Source: Candidatus Defluviibacterium haderslevense
GTDB lineage: Bacteria; Bacteroidota; Bacteroidia; Chitinophagales; Saprospiraceae
DNA length: 64,000 bases
Assembly (NCBI GenBank): GCA_016712225.1
Contig: JADJRL010000003.1
Coordinates: 2,617,501-2,681,500, forward strand
Direction: 5' to 3'
How positions within the stretch are numbered: the stretch's first letter is position 1; every line of letters starts with the position of its first letter. The position numbers and the translations under genes are program-made. Below the pieces are notes generated by a model. That model did no database searches. It saw only the letters and a list, made by a program, of their open reading frames with translations, and had not been told where the DNA came from. Positions 7,990 to 15,561 of the stretch are shown here, piece after piece.

Positions 7990-9885
7990 ATGTCTTTAAT
8001 CATAGGAAAAGTTATGGATCACATTTCAGGAAAATCACTTAGTGAGGTAAATGCAACGGTTGAGACCAACAAACGCAAGGGATGGCGCAGGTTTTTTGCA
8101 TTTATGGGCCCGGCTTATTTAGTTAGTGTAGGATATATGGATCCCGGAAATTGGGCGACGGACATTGCCGGGGGTTCCCAATTCGGTTATAAGCTCATCT
8201 GGGTATTATTAATGTCAAATCTAATTGCGTTGCTGCTACAATCCTTAAGCGCCAGACTTGGAATAGTGCGGGGTTTGGATTTGGCTCAAGCTTCAAAGAA
8301 TGCTTATCCGCGGTGGGCGAATATTCCATTATGGATACTTGCAGAAATAGCTATTATAGCGTGTGATCTTGCTGAAATAGTAGGTATGGCCATTGGCTTG
8401 AATTTATTGTTTGGATTACCATTGATTTGGGGAATACTTATTACCGTTTTTGATACTATAGTGTTGTTGTTTTTGATGAAACGGGGAATGCGATATATGG
8501 AAATATTTATTATTTCATTAGTCTTCATTATCGGTCTGTCTTTTCTAATTGAGATGTTTATTGTCAAGCCTGGTTTTATAGATGTCATGGGTGGGTTTAT
8601 TCCTTCGAGTTTGGATGGCAGTGCGCTATACATCGCGATCGGAATAATTGGTGCAACGGTGATGCCACATAATTTGTATTTGCATTCTTCGCTGGTCCAG
8701 ACCAGAAAATTTGAAGCCAATCCAGAAGGTATGCGTAAGGCGATAAAATTTAATTTTTTTGATACGGTTATTGCATTAAATATTGCTTTTTTGGTAAATG
8801 CTTCCATTTTAATTTTAGCTGCAACTGCATTTTATGTGAATGGTTATTTTAAAGTAGCTGAAATTCAGGATGCATCACATTTGTTAGACCAGTTATTTGG
8901 TCAAGCGGCACCGACATTATTTGCCATAGCTTTAATTGCAGCTGGTCAAAGTTCTACAATCACCGGAACATTGGCAGGTCAGATCGTAATGGAAGGTCAC
9001 CTTAATCTTAGGATTCAACCCTGGCTCAGAAGAATCATTACTAGACTTTTGGCTATCATTCCTGCATTTTCAACCATATTATTTTTTGGAGAAGATGCAT
9101 TAGGAGGACTGTTGGTACTGAGTCAGGTGGTATTAAGTTTACAATTGGGATTTGCCATTATTCCACTGATTCATTTGAATTCAGATAAAAAAACGATGCA
9201 AGGATTTGCGATAAAGCCATGGGTAAAAATTCTAGCTTGGGCAAGTGCTATTATAATCATTTCTTTAAATATTAATTTGGTCATCAAAACGATATCAGGG
9301 TGGATTGCTGATGCAGGGGGACATCAATTATTGATTTACTTACTCGTGATCCCACTTACTCTTGCTTGTTTTTCTCTATTGGTTTACATATTCGTTCAGC
9401 CCTTCTTTAAAAAGGACAAGCAGGATAAAAAACTATTACCACATGGGCATGCTATTCGGTTGTTAAATGAGGATTTAATTCAATACAAAAACATTGGCAT
9501 TGCTATTGATTTTTCGGGCAATGATCAAAAGTTAATTTCTAGTGCACTACATCAAGGAGGACGCGATGCCCATTTTACCTTTATACATGTCGTTGAAACA
9601 GCAGGTGCCAGCTATCATGGATTGAATGTAAGAGATAAGGAATCCTTGTTAGATGAAGAAAATCTGAATCAGTATGTACAAGCTTTAGCGGAACTCAATT
9701 ATGTCGCTGATTACCAAATTGGTTTTGGAAATCCAGCTAGTGCAATAGCTAAAATTGTGCTTGAAACAAAGATTGATTTTTTGATCGTAGGTTCACACGG
9801 GCACAAGGGATTTAAGGATATTTTGTTTGGAACTACTATAGATGCGTTAAGGCATAAACTGAATATTCCAATTTTAATTGTGTGA
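7990..9885 (+). CDS. mntH: Nramp divalent metal transporter fused to a UspA domain
   Basis: 631 residues. Residues about 35-465 form an Nramp transporter that imports Mn(II)/Fe(II) with protons across the inner membrane. The metal-site motifs DPGN (51-54) in helix 1 and MPH (225-227) in helix 6 are both intact. Residues about 485-631 are a universal stress protein domain (NIGIAIDFSGNDQKLISSAL to IVGSHGHKGFKDILFGTT), with a GSHGHKG loop that resembles the ATP-binding G-2x-G-9x-G(S/T) signature. The fused cytoplasmic domain may sense nucleotide or regulate transport; that is inference. Expression is probably controlled by the divergent DtxR-type repressor through the operator at 7911. Confidence 0.92.
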   Translation: MSLIIGKVMDHISGKSLSEVNATVETNKRKGWRRFFAFMGPAYLVSVGYMDPGNWATDIAGGSQFGYKLIWVLLMSNLIALLLQSLSARLGIVRGLDLAQASKNAYPRWANIPLWILAEIAIIACDLAEIVGMAIGLNLLFGLPLIWGILITVFDTIVLLFLMKRGMRYMEIFIISLVFIIGLSFLIEMFIVKPGFIDVMGGFIPSSLDGSALYIAIGIIGATVMPHNLYLHSSLVQTRKFEANPEGMRKAIKFNFFDTVIALNIAFLVNASILILAATAFYVNGYFKVAEIQDASHLLDQLFGQAAPTLFAIALIAAGQSSTITGTLAGQIVMEGHLNLRIQPWLRRIITRLLAIIPAFSTILFFGEDALGGLLVLSQVVLSLQLGFAIIPLIHLNSDKKTMQGFAIKPWVKILAWASAIIIISLNINLVIKTISGWIADAGGHQLLIYLLVIPLTLACFSLLVYIFVQPFFKKDKQDKKLLPHGHAIRLLNEDLIQYKNIGIAIDFSGNDQKLISSALHQGGRDAHFTFIHVVETAGASYHGLNVRDKESLLDEENLNQYVQALAELNYVADYQIGFGNPASAIAKIVLETKIDFLIVGSHGHKGFKDILFGTTIDALRHKLNIPILIV

Positions 9886-9950
9886 TAAAATATTTATAAG
9901 TATATCTTCTGCACTCATTTACATTGCGAAAGAAATTTCAGAAGATAAGT

Positions 9951-10718
9951 TTACAGCTTGCTCTCTTCCTTGTTATTTTGCATTTTGTTTTTCCAAGGTG
10001 GTTCAAAATAATAAGCGAATTTTAATCCATACATATCCACTTTGGCATCCAATAAGGGTCCAACCATTATATGTGGATTAAAAAATTTCTCATAATATAT
10101 TGTCATTTCATATTTCTTGAATAATCGGATTCCCAATTTGTACTGCCAAGAAAATTGACTCCGTTCCCAAAATTCAGAAAAATTCCTTCCAATTCCACTG
10201 CCTTCGAAATCCCTTATCTTACTTTCATTGATCAAATATTGATATCTTCCTGTAATATAGTACAGATAATTTAAGCCAATACCAAGGCTTACTGCATTTT
10301 TAAAAAAGGACAAATTAAATTCTAATGGAATTTTTATGAGCACATCATTCAATTTATACCGAACAGTGGTACAAGAATCTCTTAACCAACAACTGTCTCG
10401 CATGTCTGTAGTAAACATTGCTCCATAAGCTTGTTGTTTGTTTTGATAGTAATCGAAAAACAATCCGGATCTCATGTTTATAAAATTATTGACATTATAT
10501 TTTATACCATAACCTGCATTCAAATTAAAATGATTAGATATTGAATAGGTAATCCTATTGTCAATAATATTTCTGGTGTATCTTCCATCTTTAATTATTT
10601 CGTATTTAGTTTTTGCATAGCCTAATTGCAAACAATTTTCTATCCTCTGAACTTGCCCTTGCAAGTCATTCATAATACATACAAAGTTTATTAATAAAAC
10701 AGCTGATAAAGATTTCAT
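9951..10718 (-). CDS. Predicted outer-membrane beta-barrel protein (copy A)
   Basis: 255 residues with a signal peptide (MKSLSAVLLINFVCIMNDLQGQ) and alternating aromatic/polar beta strands (LNLNAGYGIKYNV-like, FFDYYQNK, WQYKLGIRLFKKYEMTIYYEKFF). I recognise no specific family; it looks like a small barrel of the PorT/OMP type. The start overlaps the stop of the upstream 247-residue gene by 4 bp, so the two are translationally coupled. The first ~95 residues are almost identical (one difference seen) to the truncated copy B at 11951-12253, which marks a recent tandem duplication. Confidence 0.65.
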   Translation of the reverse strand: MKSLSAVLLINFVCIMNDLQGQVQRIENCLQLGYAKTKYEIIKDGRYTRNIIDNRITYSISNHFNLNAGYGIKYNVNNFINMRSGLFFDYYQNKQQAYGAMFTTDMRDSCWLRDSCTTVRYKLNDVLIKIPLEFNLSFFKNAVSLGIGLNYLYYITGRYQYLINESKIRDFEGSGIGRNFSEFWERSQFSWQYKLGIRLFKKYEMTIYYEKFFNPHIMVGPLLDAKVDMYGLKFAYYFEPPWKNKMQNNKEESKL

Positions 10719-11458
10719 TTGGTATGATAATTTAATTTAAATGATGGACCGATACTCATGGCATAGCCTTTTGGTTTATGGGCAGGATTATTTGAAAAAT
10801 AAGGATAATCATAAGCTTTGAAATAGTGGTTCCATTTAATGCCTACTTTAAACTTAAACCATTTATTCTTAAGTAATTGGTAATCCACTTCTGTAATTAT
10901 ACCAGGCCTTAATATATTTAATTCTTGAGAATAAGATATATCATAGGAACCAATTAAAGATCTTCCTTTCCATATTGAATATTGCTGATATTTGCCAGCA
11001 ATAATTTCAAGTTGTTTACTTATAATAAAACCTAAATTAAAATCAAAATAATTATTTTGTACTAATCTGACATTTATTCTTGAAAACTGAATATTGTATT
11101 CATTGGAATATTCACTGAAAGCCCCATAATGATATTTACCATCCTTCAAAGATCTTGTTTTACTATTTCTTTGCCCTTTTAATGAGCGTGTAAAACCTAC
11201 ATGAACACTATATTTATTTTTAAAATTACAGCCCAGATATAAACCATGATTATAACCAAAAATTCCTTTTTCAGGTGCTTCATCTCCAAAAATTAATACA
11301 TTCGTAACCGAGTATTTGTTTCCATAAAAGTCCTTAATATTTGTTTTTGTAAAAGCAGGATTAGCTATTAGTTCAACTGAAAATTGGATTTTCTGTGCAA
11401 TAATTGTTGGGTTAAGCAATGGAGTCAAAATAATAAAGATATATATTTGGATTCTCAT
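10715..11458 (-). CDS. Predicted exported beta-strand-rich protein (copy A)
   Basis: 247 residues with the signal peptide MRIQIYIFIILTPLLNPTIIAQ. The rest is made of amphipathic beta strands (KIQFSVELIANPAFTK, FKFKVGIKWNHYF, YAMSIGPSFKLNYHTK), as in outer-membrane barrels. I recognise no known family. It has a paralogue at 12250-12993; the last ~70 residues are nearly the same in both, while the middle has diverged. It overlaps the downstream barrel gene by 4 bp. The degenerate C-terminal domain remnant at 11471 lies directly upstream. Confidence 0.62.
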   Translation of the reverse strand: MRIQIYIFIILTPLLNPTIIAQKIQFSVELIANPAFTKTNIKDFYGNKYSVTNVLIFGDEAPEKGIFGYNHGLYLGCNFKNKYSVHVGFTRSLKGQRNSKTRSLKDGKYHYGAFSEYSNEYNIQFSRINVRLVQNNYFDFNLGFIISKQLEIIAGKYQQYSIWKGRSLIGSYDISYSQELNILRPGIITEVDYQLLKNKWFKFKVGIKWNHYFKAYDYPYFSNNPAHKPKGYAMSIGPSFKLNYHTK

Positions 11459-11470
11459 ATAAAATTATGT

Positions 11471-11950
11471 TTAATATACTATTATAAATTCGCCGCTAAA
11501 TCTTTTGGAAGTAGAGCAATTATCCAATTCGAGAACCCAGGTATACTCGCCACTAGGGGCCCAATACTTAATTCCAAATAGGCCTTCCAATTTCAGATCC
11601 CAACATACAAATTCTTCTGCGGGTATAATATAATCACATTCAGGAACATTATAAGTCCACTCAAATGCACTTCCCCATCTTGCATAGATACGAAGTTTAA
11701 TTTGCTTTGAATTAAATGTACAAGGATTCATACCAGATAATGCTGTGATGCAAAATACTCTATTTTTTGGTTCTATTGCATTTGGACTTACTACATTCGG
11801 TGCAGCAACTTGTGGAATATCCCCTGTATAACATTTTTTATCAACTTCAAATTGCTTTATACTTGAAAAAAGAACTTTTTAATTGGACCCAGATAATCTG
11901 GCTGCCAACATAAATGAGCCAAAATCATTTATTGAAATTTTTGTATTTCC
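11471..11950 (-). pseudogene. Remnant of a CHU_C/type-B T9SS C-terminal domain gene (copy A)
   Basis: The last 86 codons (from 11731) are open: IYARWGSAFEW, then a run ending EEFVCWDLKLEG, then GEYTWVLELDNC. This is the pattern of the gliding-motility-associated C-terminal domain (NRWG...W.G....G.Y.....). In-frame homology continues upstream (PQVAAPNVVSPNAIEPKNR) to an in-frame TAA at about 11880, just after LSGSN. No signal peptide or body precedes it. It is therefore the 3' stub of a larger secreted protein gene. The parallel stub at 13014-13455 has the same layout. Confidence 0.6.
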
Positions 11951-12253
11951 TTAATATACTATTTTAGATTGTTTGTTTTGATAGTAATCAAAAAACAATC
12001 CGGATCTCATGTTTATAAAATTATTGACATTATATTTTATACCATAACCTGCATTCAAATTAAAATGATTAGATATTGAATAGGTAATCCTATTGTCAAT
12101 GATATTACTGGTGTATCTTCCATCTTTAATTATTTCGTATTTAGTTTTTGCATAGCCTAATTGTAAACAATTTTCTATTCTCTGAACTTGCCCTTGCAAG
12201 TCATTCATAATACATACAAAGTTTATTAATAAAACAGCCGATAAAGATTTCAT
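11951..12253 (-). pseudogene. Truncated copy B of the outer-membrane barrel gene
   Basis: This reads the same signal peptide and first ~95 residues as the 255-residue gene at 9951-10718, then breaks at FFDYYQNKQ and ends in SKIVY-stop. The last codons (ATA GTA TAT TAA) are the same as the end of the C-terminal domain stub at 11471, so the 3' end looks like a recombination or deletion junction. At least 150 residues are missing. It may still be transcribed with the 247-residue gene that overlaps it by 4 bp, but a 100-residue barrel fragment is unlikely to work. Confidence 0.7.
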
Positions 12254-12993
12254 TTGGTATGATAATTTAATTTAAATGATGGACCAATACTCATGGCATA
12301 ACATGTTGGTTTATGGGCAGGATTATTTGAAAAATAAGGATAATCATAAGCTTTGAAATAGTGGTTCCATTTAATGCCTACTTTAAACTTAAACAATTTA
12401 TTCTTAAGTAACTGGTAATCCACTTCTGTAATTATACCAGGCCTTATAATATTTAATTTTTGTGAATATGATATTGAGTATGAACCTAATAAAGGCCTGC
12501 CTTTCCATGGTGTGTATTGTTCATATTGACCAGCTATTATTTCAATTTGTTTACTAATAATAAAACCTATATTAAAATCAAAATATTTCATTTTTAGCAT
12601 TTTAAAATTAATCCTTGATAATTGAAAATAAAATTCATTAGAATACTCACTGTATTTCCCAAAATGATATGTTCCGTCTTGGTTCGATTTTATCTTGCTA
12701 TTCCTTTGACCTTTTAATGATCTGGTATATCCCAATTGGAAGCTATATTTATTTTTCAGATTCAACCCAAAATTGATTCCATTATTATATCCAAGAATTC
12801 CCTTTACTGGTGGATACTTGTTAAAAATTAAAGTATTAGTAGTTGAACTGAACGGACCATAAAAGTCTTTAATATTTGTTTTTGTAAAAGCAGGATTAGC
12901 TATTAGCTCAACTGAAAATTGGATTTTCTGAGCATTAGTTGTTGTGATGAGAAATGAAGATAGAATAGTATTGAAAAGTAAATGGATTCTCAA
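12250..12993 (-). CDS. Predicted exported beta-strand-rich protein (copy B)
   Basis: 247 residues, the same length as its paralogue at 10715-11458. The signal peptide MRIHLLFNTILSSFLITTTNAQ differs, while the following KIQFSVELIANPAFTKTNIK and the last ~70 residues are nearly identical. The centre is more divergent (for example, FGLNLKNKYSFQLGYTRSLK). This pattern suggests duplication followed by drift in the centre, or gene conversion at the ends. The frame is intact, so it may be functional. No family is recognised; it is probably an outer-membrane or periplasmic protein. Confidence 0.62.
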   Translation of the reverse strand: MRIHLLFNTILSSFLITTTNAQKIQFSVELIANPAFTKTNIKDFYGPFSSTTNTLIFNKYPPVKGILGYNNGINFGLNLKNKYSFQLGYTRSLKGQRNSKIKSNQDGTYHFGKYSEYSNEFYFQLSRINFKMLKMKYFDFNIGFIISKQIEIIAGQYEQYTPWKGRPLLGSYSISYSQKLNIIRPGIITEVDYQLLKNKLFKFKVGIKWNHYFKAYDYPYFSNNPAHKPTCYAMSIGPSFKLNYHTK

Positions 12994-13013
12994 ATTAACC
13001 TATATTTAATAAA

Positions 13014-13455
13014 CTAACGTAAATACTTCGATATATATTTTGGAATAAGAACAATTCTCCAATTCGAAAGTCCAAGTATTAACACTTATAGTGGCCCATT
13101 ATTTCTTTCCAAAAAGAACTTCTAATTTTAAATCTCAACATACAAATTCTTCTGCGAGTACAATATTAGCACATTCAGGATATTATACGTCTACTCGAAT
13201 GCAGTTCCCAATCTTCTAAAAATTGATAGTTTAAGATGTTTTGAATTAAATGTGCAAGATTCCGTTCTAGATAATGCTGTAATACAAAATACTTTCTTTC
13301 TTGGATCTGTGGCATTTGGACCTACTACATTTGGTGCTAGAACTAGTTGTATTTCTCTAAAACAACCTCGTATATCAACTTCAAATTTTATTTTTGCACA
13401 AGCAGTAAGAACATTATCATGAGATCCAGATAAAATGGGTCTAAAATTCAATTGG
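13014..13455 (-). pseudogene. Remnant of a CHU_C/type-B T9SS C-terminal domain gene (copy B)
   Basis: Read on the minus strand this parallels the copy A stub: APNVVGPNATDPRKKVFCIT, then CTFNSKHLKLSIFRRLGTAFE. The Trp codon after AFE in copy A is a TAG here (13191-13193), and the sequence further downstream has lost at least one base relative to copy A, so the rest (EEFVC and beyond) is out of frame. The upstream part of the gene is missing. It is clearly a decayed duplicate. Confidence 0.62.
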
Positions 13456-13470
13456 AAGCAAATTTTAATG

Positions 13471-13884
13471 CTACTTTTGATTTGTTGAATTCAAATATTT
13501 TTTAAAACCAAACCAAGGCCGATGTTCTAAATAATTTAAATCATGTTCATGCTCATAAGCTTCCTGTTCAAAGGAAATGGAATGATAAGCTGCATGTTTT
13601 TTGTATCCTTTTAAACGATAAAATAAATATTCTAAAAGATACCAGATATAAAATGGAATGATTAATAATTCAGCTTGTTGTTGGAGATGAATTTTTTCAT
13701 GATTAATAAGTATTGCATCATTCTTTTGATACTTGTGTTTTAAAAAAATAAAGGGCCAAATTGAAATTGCAGTTGCAAAATTATTAGTAAATATTCTCAA
13801 GAAGAATGGACATACCCAAATCATAACCTTGGGAACGTTTATAAAAACTGATATTGCCAGGAAGATTTTAAGGGAACCAACCAT
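13471..13884 (-). CDS. Small membrane protein with a HExxH zinc-protease motif
   Basis: Up to 137 residues. One or two N-terminal hydrophobic segments are followed by ILINHEKIHLQQQAELL, with a HExxH motif at about H62-E63-H66, then a second hydrophobic stretch (IIPFYIWYLLEYLF) and FEQEAYEHEHDLNYLEHRPW, where a downstream Glu could be the third zinc ligand. Bacteroidota genomes carry similar uncharacterised proteins. The ATG at 13884 overlaps the upstream gene by 46 bp; the ATG at 13824 (MIWVCPFF) avoids the overlap and is equally plausible. It may be a membrane metallopeptidase, but there is no functional evidence. Confidence 0.68.
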   Translation of the reverse strand: MVGSLKIFLAISVFINVPKVMIWVCPFFLRIFTNNFATAISIWPFIFLKHKYQKNDAILINHEKIHLQQQAELLIIPFYIWYLLEYLFYRLKGYKKHAAYHSISFEQEAYEHEHDLNYLEHRPWFGFKKYLNSTNQK

Positions 13885-14318
13885 TGTTCCAAAAATTCTT
13901 TTTTATTTTTTACCAGGGGATTAAAAAACAACGTATCGTCATTAATTTTTTGATCTGCGTACAGTGATTTTAAATCATTGGCATGAACCTGAAAAATGTT
14001 ATTATCCTTCAAATAATGAAATATCATTCTATTGAAAAAATCTTTATGATAGGTTCTGCCCAGATCTTGTAGGAAATGAACAGATTTATCTATGGAGCAT
14101 CCGCCAGGGGAATTTAATTGATCATCAACAACGAATACTATAAAATAATTATGCAATATACCTCCAGTTGCAAAAAGGGCTGATTGATGGCTGGTCCATT
14201 GTCTTGTAAATTGTTGAATCGACTGATAAATTTCCGGAATCAAGGTATCTTCAATACATTGATCGGATGGATAAATCCATACTTTTGAAGTGTCGGGATA
14301 CGCTATAAGGTCTAACAT
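13839..14318 (-). CDS. Conserved Bacteroidota hypothetical protein
   Basis: 159 residues, soluble, no signal peptide. Its motifs, WIYPSDQCIEDTLIPEIYQSI and LNSPGGCSIDKSVHFLQDLG, are typical of a conserved Bacteroidota family that databases often mislabel 'ABC transporter ATPase'; no Walker motifs are present here. The start codon overlaps the stop of the Fe-S protein gene at 14318, so the two are translationally coupled. The function is unknown. The conserved Gly-Gly-Cys could be catalytic or bind a ligand, which is speculation. Confidence 0.75.
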   Translation of the reverse strand: MLDLIAYPDTSKVWIYPSDQCIEDTLIPEIYQSIQQFTRQWTSHQSALFATGGILHNYFIVFVVDDQLNSPGGCSIDKSVHFLQDLGRTYHKDFFNRMIFHYLKDNNIFQVHANDLKSLYADQKINDDTLFFNPLVKNKKEFLEQWLVPLKSSWQYQFL

Positions 14319-15094
14319 TAATCTTGCATTTGAGATAATATCAATTCGGATAAATCATAAACCATAACTTCATCTTGTTTGTCTTTTGATTTTACACCAT
14401 CCTGAAGCATGGTTAAACAAAAAGGGCAATTGGCTACAATAGTATTTACACCTAAACCTAAAGCTTCTTCAATTCGTTCTTCATTGATACGTTTGTTTCC
14501 AGGTTCATCTTCTTTAAACATTTGTGCACCACCAGCACCACAGCACAAACCATTTTTGCGTGAACGTTTCATTTCTTTAATTTCGAAATGAAGTTGTTCA
14601 ATCACAGAACGTGGCGCTTCATAGACGTCATTGATTCTACCTAAATAACATGAATCGTGATAGGTGACAGAATTCATGTCTGATGGATTCATTTTTATTT
14701 TACCTGTTTTCAAAAGCTCATCTAAAAACTGTGAATGATGCATTACTTCATAAGTTCCGCCTAGTTCAGGATATTCATTTTTGATCGTGTTAAAACAATG
14801 CGGGCAGGTACACACTATTTTTTTAATTTGATATCCATTCAGTGTTTCGATATTCTGAAGCGCCAACATTTGAAACAAAAATTCATTACCTGCTCTACGC
14901 GCCGGATCTCCGGTACATTTTTCTTCATTGCCCAGTATGGCATATTTGATTCCGACTTTGGATAATATTTCAGCGAAAGCTCTGGATACTTTTTGTGCTC
15001 TTGCGTCATAAGATCCTGCGCATCCAGTCCAAAAAAGAACGTCTATGTCACGACCTGCGCTAACTTCTTCGCTTAGTATGGGTATATGATTCAT
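14318..15094 (-). CDS. (Fe-S)-binding CCG-domain protein, heterodisulfide reductase-like
   Basis: 258 residues with two CCG domains. The first includes FWTGCAGSYDARAQKVSRAF, NEEKCTGDPARRAGNEFLF and CTCPHCFNTIKNEYPELGG; the second includes YHDSCYLGR, LCCGAGGAQMF and NCPFCLTML. Such domains bind an unusual [4Fe-4S] cluster in HdrB, GlpC and LutA-type proteins. In Bacteroidota a longer ferredoxin-type partner is normally encoded upstream, but here the upstream neighbour is a small membrane protein. It is probably part of a membrane-linked electron transfer complex; the electron donor and acceptor are unknown. Confidence 0.85.
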   Translation of the reverse strand: MNHIPILSEEVSAGRDIDVLFWTGCAGSYDARAQKVSRAFAEILSKVGIKYAILGNEEKCTGDPARRAGNEFLFQMLALQNIETLNGYQIKKIVCTCPHCFNTIKNEYPELGGTYEVMHHSQFLDELLKTGKIKMNPSDMNSVTYHDSCYLGRINDVYEAPRSVIEQLHFEIKEMKRSRKNGLCCGAGGAQMFKEDEPGNKRINEERIEEALGLGVNTIVANCPFCLTMLQDGVKSKDKQDEVMVYDLSELILSQMQD

Positions 15095-15157
15095 ATTTAT
15101 CTATTGTAAATTTGGATAACTTTAGAAATATGTTGAGATATAAATACTTGGTTAAGT

Positions 15158-15517
15158 TTACATGTCTCCAGACAATCGATTTTTTCTGGCATCAATAAAA
15201 CTTCTAATATAAACGATCATGGCAGCTGCACAACTTACGATCATTAAAACGACACGTAAAATAGCCATATTGTTTCCTGCATTAATACTATTTCGCAATG
15301 GTAAAAACAAGACAATTAATATTAGAAAAGTGAGTACAACTACAACGTGTGCCACCGTTTTATTCTCTGCTTTAAATGGTTTATGAAAGAAGGACAATAG
15401 GATACCTAAAGCTGGAACGATCAAGGTATGTGTATCTCTGCCTGAAGCACTGTAACTCCATAATCCCAAAATTACCAATAAGGTTGCATTAAATAGATTA
15501 GCTTGGTATGGTTTCAT
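15158..15517 (-). CDS. Small integral membrane protein
   Basis: 119 residues with about four transmembrane helices (LFNATLLVILGLWSY, TLIVPALGILLSFF, VAHVVVVLTFLILIVLFLPL, ILRVVLMIVSCAAAMIVYI) and a basic C-terminal tail (RSFIDARKNRLSG). I do not recognise a named family, though the pattern is that of short conserved Bacteroidota membrane proteins. It is on the same strand as, and lies between, PBP1A and the Fe-S protein gene. No function can be inferred. Confidence 0.7.
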   Translation of the reverse strand: MKPYQANLFNATLLVILGLWSYSASGRDTHTLIVPALGILLSFFHKPFKAENKTVAHVVVVLTFLILIVLFLPLRNSINAGNNMAILRVVLMIVSCAAAMIVYIRSFIDARKNRLSGDM

Positions 15518-15561
15518 TTTTGAATTGACTTTAGTCTTTAATTAAATAAATAATTTTATGA

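Larger units (their letters stand above)
9951..13455. repeat. Degenerate tandem duplication of a three-gene unit
   Basis: Unit A (9951-11950) and unit B (11951-13455) each contain, on the minus strand, a CHU_C-type stub, a 247-residue gene and a barrel gene. Unit B has lost the 3' part of its barrel gene. A 13-bp direct repeat, TTAATATACTATT, occurs at 11471-11483 and 11951-11963, at the two ends of the copy A stub. Confidence 0.65.

Noticed and set aside
8304..8807. 167-codon minus-strand frame inside the Nramp gene
   Set aside because: It is antisense to a well-conserved transporter with all motifs, and the translation has no recognisable domain.
9893..9950. Terminator between mntH and the barrel gene (ATCTTCTG/CAGAAGAT)
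   Set aside because: The 8-bp stem has a loop of about 30 nt and no T-tract, so it is too weak to call.
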